From assembly GCA_946902875.1 (NCBI GenBank), contig OX336351.1, forward strand, positions 4,275,761 to 4,339,760: a stretch of DNA of 64,000 nucleotides, written 5' to 3'. The notes under the pieces were generated by a model. It saw only the letters and a list, made by a program, of their open reading frames with translations, ran no database searches and was not told the DNA's origin. This document shows positions 1 through 9,240 of the stretch, in pieces (the stretch's first letter is position 1; every line of letters begins with the position of its first letter). Made by a program: the position numbers and the translations under genes. The DNA is from Nematopogon swammerdamellus. Its lineage: Eukaryota; Arthropoda; Insecta; Lepidoptera; Adelidae.

Positions 1-2164
1 GCGTGCCTGCGAGACATGTGTTGTGTGTTAAGTGTTCTGCATGAGCTTGGTGTCCTTGCCGGCGAACACGACCACGCCGTAGCACCACGAGGTGTTGCGC
101 AGCACGCACCCGCGCAGCAGGATCTTGTCGTTGTCCAGCGAGTAGTGTTGCCCCTGCCAGCTCAGCGTGCCTGCGAGACATGTGTTGTGTGTTAAGTGTT
201 CTGCATGAGCTTTGTGTCCTTGCCGGCGAACACGACCACGCCGTAGCACCACGAGGTGTTGCGCAGCACGCACCCGCGCAGCAGGATCTTGTCGTTGTCC
301 AGCGAGTAGTGTTGCCCCTGCCAGCTCAGCGTGCCTGCGAGACATGTGTTGTGTGTTAAGTGTTCTGCATGAGCTTTGTGTCCTTGCCGGCGAACACGAC
401 CACGCCGTAGCATCACGAGGTGTTGCGCAGCACGCACCCGCGCAGCAGGATCTTGTCGTTGTCCAGCGAGTAGTGTTGCCCCTGCCAGCTCAGCGTGCCT
501 GCGAGACATGTGTTGTGTGTTAAGTGTTCTGCATGAGCTTGGTGTCCTTGCCGGCGAACACGACCACGCCGTAGCACCACGAGGTGTTGCGCAGCACGCA
601 CCCGCGCAGCAGGATCTTGTCGTTGTCCAGCGAGTAGTGTTGCCCCTGCCAGCTCAGCGTGCCTGCGACGACATGTGTTGTGTGTTAAGTGTTCTGCATG
701 AGCTTTGTGTCCTTGCCGGCGAACACGACCACGCCGTAGCACCACGAGGTGTTGCGCAGCACGCACCCGCGCAGCAGGATCTTGTCGTTGTCCAGCGAGT
801 AGTGTTGCCCCTGCCAGCTCAGCGTGCCTGCGAGACATGTGTTGTGTGTTAAGTGTTCTGCATGAGCTTGGTGTCCTTGCCGGCGAACACGACCACGCCG
901 TAGCACCACGAGGTGTTGCGCAGCACGCACCCGCGCAGCAGGATCTTGTCGTTGTCCAGCGAGTAGTGTTGCCCCTGCCAGCTCAGCGTGCCTGCGAGAC
1001 ATGTGTTGTGTGTTAAGTGTTCTGCATGAGCTTGGTGTCCTTGCCGGCGAACACGACCACGCCGTAGCACCACGAGGTGTTGCGCAGCACGCACCCGCGC
1101 AGCAGGATCTTGTCGTTGTCCAGCGAGTAGTGTTGCCCCTGCCAGCTCAGCGTGCCTGCGAGACATGTGTTGTGTGTTAAGTGTTCTGCATGAGCTTGGT
1201 GTCCTTGCCGGCGAACACGACCACGCCGTAGCACCACGAGGTGTTGCGCAGCACGCACCCGCGCAGCAGGATCTTGTCGTTGTCCAGCGAGTAGTGTTGC
1301 CCCTGCCAGCTCAGCGTGCCTGCGACGACATGTGTTGTGTGTTAAGTGTTCTGCATGAGCTTTGTGTCCTTGCCGGCGAACACGACCACGCCGTAGCACC
1401 ACGAGGTGTTGCGCAGCACGCACCCGCGCAGCAGGATCTTGTCGTTGTCCAGCGAGTAGTGTTGCCCCTGCCAGCTCAGCGTGCCTGCGAGACATGTGTT
1501 GTGTGTTAAGTGTTCTGCATGAGCTTGGTGTCCTTGCCGGCGAACACGACCACGCCGTAGCACCACGAGGTGTTGCGCAGCACGCACCCGCGCAGCAGGA
1601 TCTTGTCGTTGTCCAGCGAGTAGTGTTGCCCCTGCCAGCTCAGCGTGCCTGCGACGACATGTGTTGTGTGTTAAGTGTTCTGCATGAGCTTTGTGTCCTT
1701 GCCGGTGAACACGACCACGCCGTAGCACCACGAGGTGTTGCGCAGCACGCACCCGCGCAGCAGGATCTTGTCGTTGTCCAGCGAGTAGTGTTGCCCCTGC
1801 CAGCTCAGCGTGCCTGCGAGACATGTGTTGTGTGTTAAGTGTTCTGCATGAGCTTTGTGTCCTTGCCGGCGAACACGACCACGCCGTAGCACCACGAGGT
1901 GTTGCGCAGCACGCACCCGCGCAGCAGGATCTTGTCGTTGTCCAGCGAGTAGTGTTGCCCCTGCCAGCTCAGCGTGCCTGCGAGACATGTGTTGTGTGTT
2001 AAGTGTTCTGCATGAGCTTGGTGTCCTTGCCGGCGAACACGACCACGCCGTAGCACCACGAGGTGTTGCGCAGCACGCACCCGCGCAGCAGGATCTTGTC
2101 GTTGTCCAGCGAGTAGTGTTGCCCCTGCCAGCTCAGCGTGCCTGCGACATGTGTTGTGTGTTAA
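1..2164 (-). repeat. Tandem array of 13 copies of one P4-ATPase exon (164 bp unit)
   Basis: Thirteen near-identical units of about 164 bp run from the window edge to 2164. Read on the minus strand, each unit has a short pyrimidine-poor spacer ending in GCAG, then 137 nt of coding sequence. That sequence is typical of the P4-ATPase actuator region just before M3 ([30 protein letters not shown]). Each unit therefore keeps a usable 3' splice site. The exon end runs straight into an ACTTAAC spacer with no GT donor, and this gives an in-frame TAA after QNT. Units differ by a few substitutions (synonymous ACC/ACA near the end, one A to T missense near 1705, one TGG to TGA at 413-415) and by 3-bp indels next to the acceptor. 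The array continues to the left of the window, so the copy count is a minimum. Confidence 0.9.
2005..2141 (-). CDS. P4-ATPase (ATP8B-like flippase) exon 5, first-encountered copy of the array
   Basis: This is the copy nearest the upstream exon at 2592-2722. The acceptor is GCAG followed by GCACGCTG. The leading GC completes a glycine codon with the G left by the preceding exon (phase 1), giving FDG-TLSW across the junction, as in animal P4-ATPases. The 45 codons contain [10 protein letters not shown] and GKDTKLMQN, which are conserved in the actuator domain just before transmembrane segment M3. The protein flips phospholipids from the outer to the inner leaflet using ATP. This copy has no donor and would read into TAA at 1999-2001, so a productive transcript probably uses a later copy, beyond the left edge, that keeps its donor. 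The family assignment is secure; the choice of copy is inference. Confidence 0.75.
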
Positions 2165-2575
2165 GCGGCGGGTGGCCGAGTGGTTTGGGCATCGGCTTCT
2201 CATGCGAGAGGTCCGCGGTTCGAATCCGGTCGGCGTGTAGCAATGAGTTTTTTCTGACGAAAAAATTCACGTGCATGCCAACACCTGCTGCGTTCGGAAC
2301 CGGTGTAAAACTGTAGGTCCCTTCCCTTGCCGCTTACTAGGTGGTAGGCTCAAATTGTAGCCGACTGGGTTGGTACCACCGTACTGGATGTAAGATGGCC
2401 GCATAGCAGCCTCGGCTGTGTTCTCCTCTAGTCCAGTATAGCCAGCAATCCACGGAAGTCTCCGGTAAGGCACCTACCTTCTCGGAGGTGATTTTGGCTG
2501 GTCGGAGCATGCGCTTTGGCCCTTCCGAGACAGCCATCCATACCGGATTACATAAAAAAATAAATAAATAAAAAC
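2165..2575 (+). mobile_element. tRNA-headed SINE abutting the exon array
   Basis: The 5' end has tRNA-like box A (TGGCCGAGTGG) and box B (GGTTCGAATCC) sequences. A body follows that includes the module GTAAAACTGTAGGTCCCTTCC and GGTTGGTACCACC, shared with the other SINEs here, and the 3' end is an AATAAATAAATAAAA tail. It starts at the exact end of the exon array and stops 16 bp short of the donor side of the next exon. It therefore fills almost the whole intron between exon 4 and the first exon 5 copy. No target-site duplication was seen. Confidence 0.75.
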
Positions 2576-2591
2576 ATGACGGCTGGCTTAC

Positions 2592-2722
2592 CGTCGAACT
2601 TGTTGAGTAGATTGTTTGGCGTCTCGCAGACGATCTCTCCGTCGAACCGGCCGAGCTGCGCGTCGTCCTGGCCCATCTCCGCCGTCTCCACCAGGCACTG
2701 GCGACATTTCAGGTTCGTCTCT
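2592..2722 (-). CDS. P4-ATPase exon 4 (DGETN loop exon)
   Basis: The minus-strand acceptor TTTCAG precedes the exon and the donor GTAAGC follows it. The first base completes a GGA glycine split by the intron, giving DG-ETNLK, the DGETN-type actuator-domain motif that drives dephosphorylation in P4-ATPases. The 43 full codons then run through CETPNNLLNKFD and end with one G (phase 1), matching the acceptor phase of the exon 5 copies. It is single copy, unlike both flanking array exons. Spacing and motif order match ATP8B-type flippases of animals. The evolutionary family is clear; the exact subfamily (ATP8B/ATPase ID type) rests on remembered similarity. Confidence 0.9.
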
Positions 2723-3429
2723 CTGAAACACGACAGTGTTTGTTTTGAAAAACGCCTTCTCGAAAGTGCCGCTGACAAGGATCGTAATACCGTTATTTCG
2801 CGCAAATGTTATGCGACTATTAAAATAAAAACTATCACTAAAGAAAAACGAATGCATAATGTCGTTTGAAATGTATCAAACGCTACCACAGATTACTTAA
2901 TAGTTACTTCGTAAATAAATCACTGCATATAAAAAGTTCCATACCTCCGGCTTTAATAGCCTAATGTTTCACGTCGCCAATCGCTGTGTGCGAAAATTTA
3001 CCTAAACGATCGAGTGTAAAGTGCACTACTCCTTTGCAGCTGCGCGCAGTTGCGTGGGCGAGCGTGTAGGTAAGTTTCGCGCGGCTGACGAATTTCTACT
3101 GAATTAGACCGCCGGCGGTCCAACGGGCAGTAGGTAGTTAGCGCGCGCAAGTACGTAGAGTGCTTAAGGCCTGACGCTACTCCCCAAACGTTTGAAAATG
3201 AGTTAAAATAATGTTATTCTATTCGGTTGTGATAGTGATAGTTATTTCCCCTCCACCCGAAAACCGCTCCCATAGCGAAATGATAATAACAAAAAAAAGT
3301 AACGATTCAACTAACGTTTCAGTTTTACTGAAACGGATACGGATGGCGGCAAACTGACACCAGTGATGTGAACCCAATATACCTTAGTCAATTAGGTAGA
3401 CTGAACTGGACGGAAAACAAGAACTAGCA
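2723..3429. other. Flippase intron, unique-looking sequence
   Basis: This is the 5'-proximal part (in window orientation) of the intron between exons 3 and 4. It is AT-rich sequence with a moderately GC-rich patch around 3030-3160. I see no exon, RNA gene or recognisable element. Confidence 0.5.
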
Positions 3430-3433
3430 TTAA

Positions 3434-4378
3434 CCTTCAAGCGGTCGCGCGGCGTCGAATCGACCGCACTCAATACATTTTCGTTCATAATATGGTTATT
3501 TCTTGTCGCTTGCATTTCCCATCCCTAGTAGCCTGTCATTGTTTCACTGTTCACGAAATAAACAGTTTACCTCCCCTCATCGCGCGCCACGGAGGGCACA
3601 GATCGCATTTGTTTTAGTGGCGGCGCAGGCGTCGAAAGGACGCCGCGCGCCTGTCGTCGAAAAGGTTACGCGCGACGCTCAACGCAAGATTGTTTTTTAG
3701 AATATCAACAAATATCATTGAACTAAGCTTGTAATAGTGTTTTTTTATTGTAAAAATTACTCGTCAACCGCTGACTAATAGTGAAATAGTTACGTAAATA
3801 CAACGAGTGTTGAAGACGCTGCTGGTAATGAACAAAGCAGTAGTTCCAGCACATGCAGACGAAGGTGCAAAATATGCCCAGCAAAAAAAAGGAGGCAATC
3901 GAAGACACAATTCACATCATGTCTGAGAAATATTTGCAGGACCCACGCTACATCAATAAATTTTATCTTGGCGAAGAAACATATTCTGAAGAAAACTAGA
4001 CCTAAATTGATGATAAATACTTTGATTCTGATTTTATCATTATTATGTGATCTCATGGAGGCAACTGATTTTGTTATTTTGATTGTATTATACTATATAA
4101 AGCTAGTTAGGGGTATATATGAAGATTTTGTGTTGTCAAATTGCTTTCTAATCAAAAGAAAAGTTGACCTATGTTATTTATTTTATAATTTCGTTTTATC
4201 TGAGTTAAAGTTAATTTTTTTCAACATACTGTGTCCCAACATAATGATAATGTGTCTAAATACAAAAAAATACATTATTATTAAATAATTAGTGTTTTAA
4301 AACCCTGAAATATCCCATAGGTCTTTTAGGTTACGCGCGACCGCTGCCGTTACAAATGACCGCGCGCCCGCTTGAAGG
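3434..4378 (+). mobile_element. Degenerate piggyBac-like element flanked by TTAA
   Basis: TTAA at 3430-3433 and TTAA at 4379-4382 flank inverted ends that both read CCTTCAAGCGG into the element, followed by CG-rich subterminal sequence. This fits the TTAA-specific insertion of piggyBac. Internally, part of a transposase C-terminal cysteine-rich domain is still readable (3842-3958). At 945 bp the element is much shorter than an autonomous piggyBac (about 2.4 kb or more), so it is a deletion derivative. It lies inside a flippase intron. Confidence 0.75.
3842..3958 (+). pseudogene. Remnant of piggyBac transposase C-terminal Cys-rich domain
   Basis: In one plus-strand frame the sequence reads a cysteine pattern CRRRCKICPAKKRR, then FTSCLRNICRTH. 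This is the zinc-binding tail found at the C-terminus of piggyBac-family transposases. The DDD catalytic core is absent. The frame runs on past the usual stop to about 4288 without recognisable protein. The call rests on the cysteine spacing together with the TTAA-bounded inverted ends. Confidence 0.65.
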
Positions 4379-4382
4379 TTAA

Positions 4383-5147
4383 CTAACAATTGAAATAGCA
4401 TTAGTTTTTATGGTTGTTGGTAACGGCACTTCGGCGCGCTAGGGTTTTGATAGTAGTAGTTTTGACAGTTTTGCGCCTAGCGTTATTTAAAACGTCATTA
4501 TGCAAACGCTTCCTCTTTTGATGCTTTTGTAACGATTGTCTTCAAACGTTACCAAAATCAACCTATGAAAACGTTATCACACAGCTATTTTGCTAACGTT
4601 TACGAACCCTGGCCGCTGATCGATTTCTTGTTTGGCGGACCCCCCTTAAATTTTTTATTGTTATTTTTTTTTATTATTTATTACTATATTCGCCATAATA
4701 ACAGATAATCGGTGAAAAATTCAATGGCTACCTTTTTTTTTTATAGAAAGCACGACATGTGGCATCGTTTCACTTACGAGTAGGTGACTTACGATGCCCA
4801 TGGAAATTCTGCGATGCACGGGGATTGCGAATGCCATGCCGGCCTGACAGGAGCCTTTTCACGCCCCTTTCGAAAAACCCCAAGCTGTAGGAGGAAATAG
4901 ATTCCACATTTTCCTGGTCCTGTGAATAAAAGACCTACTGAACCGATGGGTTCAGTAGGTTACCGATACCGATTCTCGGTAGGTCGATTGTATAGGGGTG
5001 CATCCCCTATTACGGTTCAAAAGATACAGCCCTTTAAAGGAAGGCCAAACAGACAGACGGACGGACAGAGGGAGGTACAGACGGACGGACGGACGGCGCA
5101 GACATAGTAATAGGGTCCCGTACGGCACCGCCAGCCGGCCGTCTCAC
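4383..5147. repeat. Intronic dispersed lepidopteran repeats
   Basis: 4731-4830 (poly-T, then GACATGTGG, GATGCACGGGGAT) recurs at about 53850-53945. A perfect 12-bp inverted repeat with a 4-nt loop lies at 4933-4960. From about 4985 to 5105 there is a GACAGACGGACGG-type microsatellite tail of a common lepidopteran repeat, also seen near 11100. No coding sequence was seen. Confidence 0.6.
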
Positions 5148-5353
5148 CCGTCAAGCTCTGCGGTCTCGATGTAGCAGAGTCCGTTGGGCTCGCTGGTGCT
5201 GATGAGGAGTATGTCCGCCGCGACGAACTGGTCGTTGTCGAGACGGATCACGTCGCCGACCTGCACCGACGCCCACTTCTCCTCCACCAGCTTGCCGTTG
5301 CGCAGAGCCTTCGCGCGCCGGTGGTTCACCTGCGAGTCGTTCTGGTGACGTTG
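5148..5353 (-). CDS. P4-ATPase exon 3 (actuator domain start)
   Basis: The acceptor TTTGCAG is followed by 68 codons plus two bases, then donor GTGAGAC. It starts in phase 0 and ends in phase 2, matching the exons on both sides. Landmarks in order are NDSQVNHRRAKAL, VQVGDVIRLDNDQFVAADILL and SEPNGLCYIETAELD. These are strongly conserved in P4-ATPases, where this stretch follows M2 and forms the first half of the actuator domain. It joins forward to DGETN in exon 4 and back to DAYDDF at the end of the M1-M2 exon. It is single copy and has intact splice sites and no in-frame stop, so nothing suggests decay. Confidence 0.92.
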
Positions 5354-5849
5354 CTGCAAACAACAACCGCACTCCATTAAGGCCCTGTCGACCCGTATTC
5401 ACCCGTACTTCTCTTTCAAGGCGCCGCTTTCGCTGGTTAGAGTAGGATGCAACACAATCAATCAATAAAAAATTTGGGTTTTTATTTTTTTATTCCAAAA
5501 CTACGGATCGAAACAAAAAAGGAAAAAGCTACGGATTTAGATATATATTCAACAAATAAAATATATTTTTTCCAAAGCCTTTATTTGGTCACGTTGCCGT
5601 CTTTACTAAATACGTTTTTATAACTAAATTCAGAGGCATGTTCATGATTTTTTTCTATCGAGCGAAGTGAATCAAATCGTGTTTTCAAAAAGCTATCGAT
5701 CTGCGTTGATAGATGAAGTTTTACATATATTCAAACTGAATCTGTCAGGTAAGTAATATTGGCGGTACACTTCTTGAAGTTCGAGTCACGCAGTCTCACA
5801 TCACCTTAATATTCACATATATATATTTCGCCACAAAGAACACACAACC
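5354..5849. other. Flippase intron, nothing recognised
   Basis: AT-rich intron sequence between exon 3 and a SINE. I see no open frame, RNA or repeat that can be named. Confidence 0.5.
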
Positions 5850-6328
5850 TTTTGTCAGCCTCGATAGCTCAGTGGTGCAGACAGTCAACTGTCGCTATTG
5901 AATGTTAAGCAACGCTGGGTGCGGTCAGTACTTGGATGGTTACCGCTGACCGTTGGAGGCTGACCGAGGTTCGGATTCCTCGTAAAACTGTAGGTCCCTT
6001 CCCTCCTAATCTTACTTGGTGGTAGGGTTTAACCCGCCCGGGTTGGTACCACCACACTGAATGAAACGTCGGTCTAAACGGCTATGTAAATAGTTTGTGT
6101 TTTCCGACCGGTTCAGTGTAGCCGACACGATCAAAGGAGGAAGCACTGACATGGCACCTAGTTCACCCGGTGTTATGGGCTGACATCACGGACGTTGTAG
6201 GTGATGTAGCCAACCGTGTCAGTTTACATAAAAAAAAAACATTAAGTAACAAATATTTCAGTGAGACATATATTCATTCATTCATGATTCGTCATCATTT
6301 TTGTTTTGTATTATGTAAGACAATTTTG
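5850..6328 (+). mobile_element. tRNA/5S-chimeric SINE plus 3' extension, duplicated in inverted form
   Basis: The head (from about 5858) begins like a tRNA (GCCTCGATAGCTCAGTGG, box A). It then carries GTTAAGCAACGCTGGGTGCG and TACTTGGATGGTTACCGC, close to the internal control region of 5S rRNA genes. It closes with a box-B-like GGTTCGGATTCC. The usual SINE body and an A-run follow (to about 6240). An 88-bp extension at 6241-6328 has no SINE match. The whole block, extension included, is repeated in reverse orientation at 12133-12615. Confidence 0.75.
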
Positions 6329-6351
6329 AAATAGAAGAAATTGGCGAAAAA

Positions 6352-8607
6352 TAGAAGTTGGCGAGCCGCTGGAACTGCTTACGCGGAGATTACTCACAAA
6401 GTTATCGTAGGCGTCCTTGACGGCGGTGAGCGCGAGCACGCCGATGAGCGGGATGGCGGTGGTGATGGGCGTGAACGACCAGATTGCGAGGATCAGCTGC
6501 AGCACGTGCAGGCACAGGAAGTAGAAGTTGACGAGCCGCAGGAACTGCGCACGCGGAGAGTACTCACAAAGTCATCGTAGGCGTCCTTGACGACGGTGAG
6601 CGCGAGCACGCCGATGAGCGGGATGGCGGTGGTGATGGGCGTGAACGACCAGATTGCGAGGATCAGCTGCAGCACGTGCAGGCACAGGAAGTAGAAGTTG
6701 ACGAGCCGCAGGAACTGCGCACGCGGAGAGTACTCACAAAGTCATCGTAGGCGTCCTTGACGACGGTGAGCGCGAGCACGCCGATGAGCGGGATGGCGGT
6801 GGTGATGGGCGTGAGCGACCAGATTGCGAGGATCAGCTGCAGCACGTGCAGGCACAGGAAGTAGAAGTTGACGAGCCGCAGGAACTGCGCACGCGGAGAG
6901 TACTCACAAAGTCATCGTAGGCGTCCTTGACGGCGGTGAGCGCGAGCACGCCGATGAACGGGATGGCGGTGGTGATGGGTGTGAGCGACAAGATGGCGGG
7001 TATCAGCTGCAGCACGAGCAGGCAGAGGAAGTAGAAATTGACGAGCCGCTGGAACGGCTCACGCGGAGATTACTCACAAAGTCATCGTAGGCGTCCTTGA
7101 CGGCGGTGAGCGCGAGCACGCCGATGAGCGGGATGGCGGTGGTGATGGGCGTGAGCGACGAGATGGCGGGGAACAGCTGCAGCACGAGCAGGCACAGGAA
7201 GTAGAAGTTGGCGAGCCGCTGGAACTGCGCACGCGGTGAGTACTCACAAAGTCATCGTAGGCGTCCTTGACGGCGGTGAGCGCGAGCACGCCGATGAGCG
7301 GGATGGCGGTGGTGATGGGCGTGAGCGACAAGATGGCGGGTATTAGCTGCAGCACGAGCAGGCAGAGGAAGTAGAAATTGACGAGCCGCTGGAACTGCTC
7401 ACGCGGAAATTACTCACAAAGTCATCGTAGGCGTCCTTGACGGCGGTGAGCGTGAGCACGCCGATGAGCGGGATGGCGGTGGTGATGGGCGTGAGCGACG
7501 AGATGGCGGGGAACAGCTGCAGCACGAGCAGGCACAGGAAGTAGAAGTTGGCGAGCCGCTGGAACTGCGCACGCGGTGAGTACTCACAAAGTCATCGTAG
7601 GCGTCCTTGACGGCGGTGAGCGCGAGCACGCCGATGAGCGGGATGGCGGTGGTGATGGGCGTGAGCGACGAGATGGCGGGGAACAGCTGCAGCACGAGCG
7701 GGCACAGGAAGTAGAAGTTGGCGAGCCGCTGGAACTGCGCACGCGGTGAGTACTCACAAAGTCATCGTAGGCGTCCTTGACGGCGGTGAGCGCGAGCACG
7801 CCGATGAGCGGGATGGCGGTGGTGATGGGCGTGAGCGACGAGATGGCAGGGAACAGCTGCAGCACGAGCAGGCACAGGAAGTAGAAGTTGGCGAGCCGCT
7901 GGAACTGCGCACGCGGTGAGTACTCACAAAGTCATCGTAGGCGTCCTTGACGGCGGTGAGCGCGAGCACGCCGATGAGCGGGATGGCGGTGGTGATGGGC
8001 GTGAGCGACAAGATGGCGGGTATCAGCTGCAGCACGAGCAGGCAGAGGAAGTAGAAATTGACGAGCCGCTGGAACTGCTCACGCGGAAATTACTCACAAA
8101 GTCATCGTAGGCGTCCTTGACGGCGGTGAGCGTGAGCACGCCGATGAGCGGGATGGCGGTGGTGATGGGCGTGAGCGACGAGATGGCGGGGAACAGCTGC
8201 AGCACGAGCAGGCACAGGAAGTAGAAGTTGGCGAGCCGCTGGAACTGCGCACGCGGTGAGTACTCACAAAGTCATCGTAGGCGTCCTTGACGGCGGTGAG
8301 CGCGAGCACGCCGATGAGCGGGATGGCGGTGGTGATGGGCGTGAGCGACGAGATGGCGGGGAACAGCTGCAGCACGAGCAGGCACAGGAAGTAGAAGTTG
8401 GCGAGCCGCTGGAACTGCGCACGCGGTGAGTACTCACAAAGTCATCGTAGGCGTCCTTGACGGCGGTGAGCGCGAGCACGCCGATGAGCAGGATGGCGGT
8501 GGTGATGGGCGTGAGCGACGAGATGGCGGGGAACAGCTGCAGCACGAGCAGGCACAGGAAGTAGAAGTTGGCGAGCCGCTGGAACTGCGCACGCAGTGAG
8601 TACTCAC
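6352..8607 (-). repeat. Tandem array of 13 partial copies of the P4-ATPase M1-M2 exon (170 bp unit)
   Basis: Each unit is 147 nt of exon (from FQRLANFYF to KDAYDDF) plus 23 nt that starts with the donor GTGAGTA and ends in GCAG. The source exon at 8608-8820 has GAGCAG-TTCCAG inside its coding sequence, so the apparent acceptor of each copy comes from exon sequence. Units fall into at least three sequence classes: AGATTGCGAGGAT at 6380-6830; ACAAGATGGCGGGTAT at about 6985, 7325 and 8005; and ACGAGATGGCGGGGAA elsewhere. Most copies keep an open frame. Confidence 0.92.
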
Positions 8608-8820
8608 AAAGTCATCGTAGGCGTCCTTGACGGCGGTGAGCGCGAGCACGCCGATGAGCGGGATGGCGGTGGTGATGGGCGTGAGCGACGAGATGGCGGG
8701 GATCAGCTGCAGCACGAGCAGGCATAGGAAGTAGAAGTTGGCGAGCCGCTGGAACTGCTCGAGCAGATTCAGCGGCAGGAACGTGATGATCGAGTACTTT
8801 GATGTCTTGATGTAGTTGTT
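8608..8820 (-). CDS. P4-ATPase exon 2 (M1-M2 transmembrane hairpin), full-length copy
   Basis: This exon is exactly 71 codons, phase 0 at both ends, between acceptor CTCTTCCAG and donor GTGAGTA. It opens with [20 protein letters not shown] and [11 protein letters not shown], the conserved P4-ATPase lead into M1. It then encodes M1 ([14 protein letters not shown]), a short outside loop (SLTPITT) and M2 ([20 protein letters not shown]). In flippases, M1 and M2 line the lipid path, and the outer end of M1 contributes to headgroup selection. Only this copy has the 5' part of the exon. The simplest mRNA joins its donor directly to exon 3 at 5353 and treats the downstream array as intron. Confidence 0.92.
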
Positions 8821-8877
8821 CTGGAAGAGATGCAAAGAAGGCAAATTGTAGAAATAGTCTCCAAACATTTATCATTC

Positions 8878-9240
8878 ACTAGCTTTTGCCCGCGGCTTCG
8901 CTCGCGTGAAATTCGCATTTAAAAAGAAGAAAGTATAAGCCCGCTACCGTACCTTTATTTCGGCGCGCGGAACAATTCGGTTTGTATGGGAGCCGAATCT
9001 TAGCGTAACCGTAATTGATTGATTTATTTACCCTATCCTGTATCACGTATAGTTAAATGTGCTTGTACTAAGTTTCATCGAATTTGGATGATCGGTTTAA
9101 AAGTTCTGGAGGAACATCAAACATACGTACACACACATACAGAAAAGACTTCTAAAATCGTCAATTTAGTTTTAGTACCACCATACATAGATTCTACAAA
9201 CGCAGTATCTCAGAAAACAAAGTAACTTACTCCATGACCA
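8878..9240. repeat. Dispersed lepidopteran repeat
   Basis: It starts with GCTTTTGCCCGCGGCTTCGC, a common lepidopteran interspersed-repeat start that recurs at about 22803. A decayed body follows, with an ACACACACATACAGAAAAGA-like segment near 9130. No intact open frame. Confidence 0.5.

Noticed and set aside
1..2164. CRISPR-like array (regular direct repeats)
   Set aside because: There are no unique spacers. The whole 164-bp unit is repeated and encodes a eukaryotic P4-ATPase exon.
2165..2235. Functional tRNA gene
   Set aside because: Box A and box B are present, but the anticodon stem-loop is degenerate and it leads directly into a SINE body with A-tail.
1..2316. Many overlapping plus- and minus-strand frames of 100-160 codons across the array
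   Set aside because: They arise from reading through repeated units in all frames. Only the minus-strand exon frame matches a known protein.
5880..5960. 5S rRNA gene fragment as an RNA gene
   Set aside because: Only the internal control region is present, embedded between tRNA-like boxes in a dispersed SINE.
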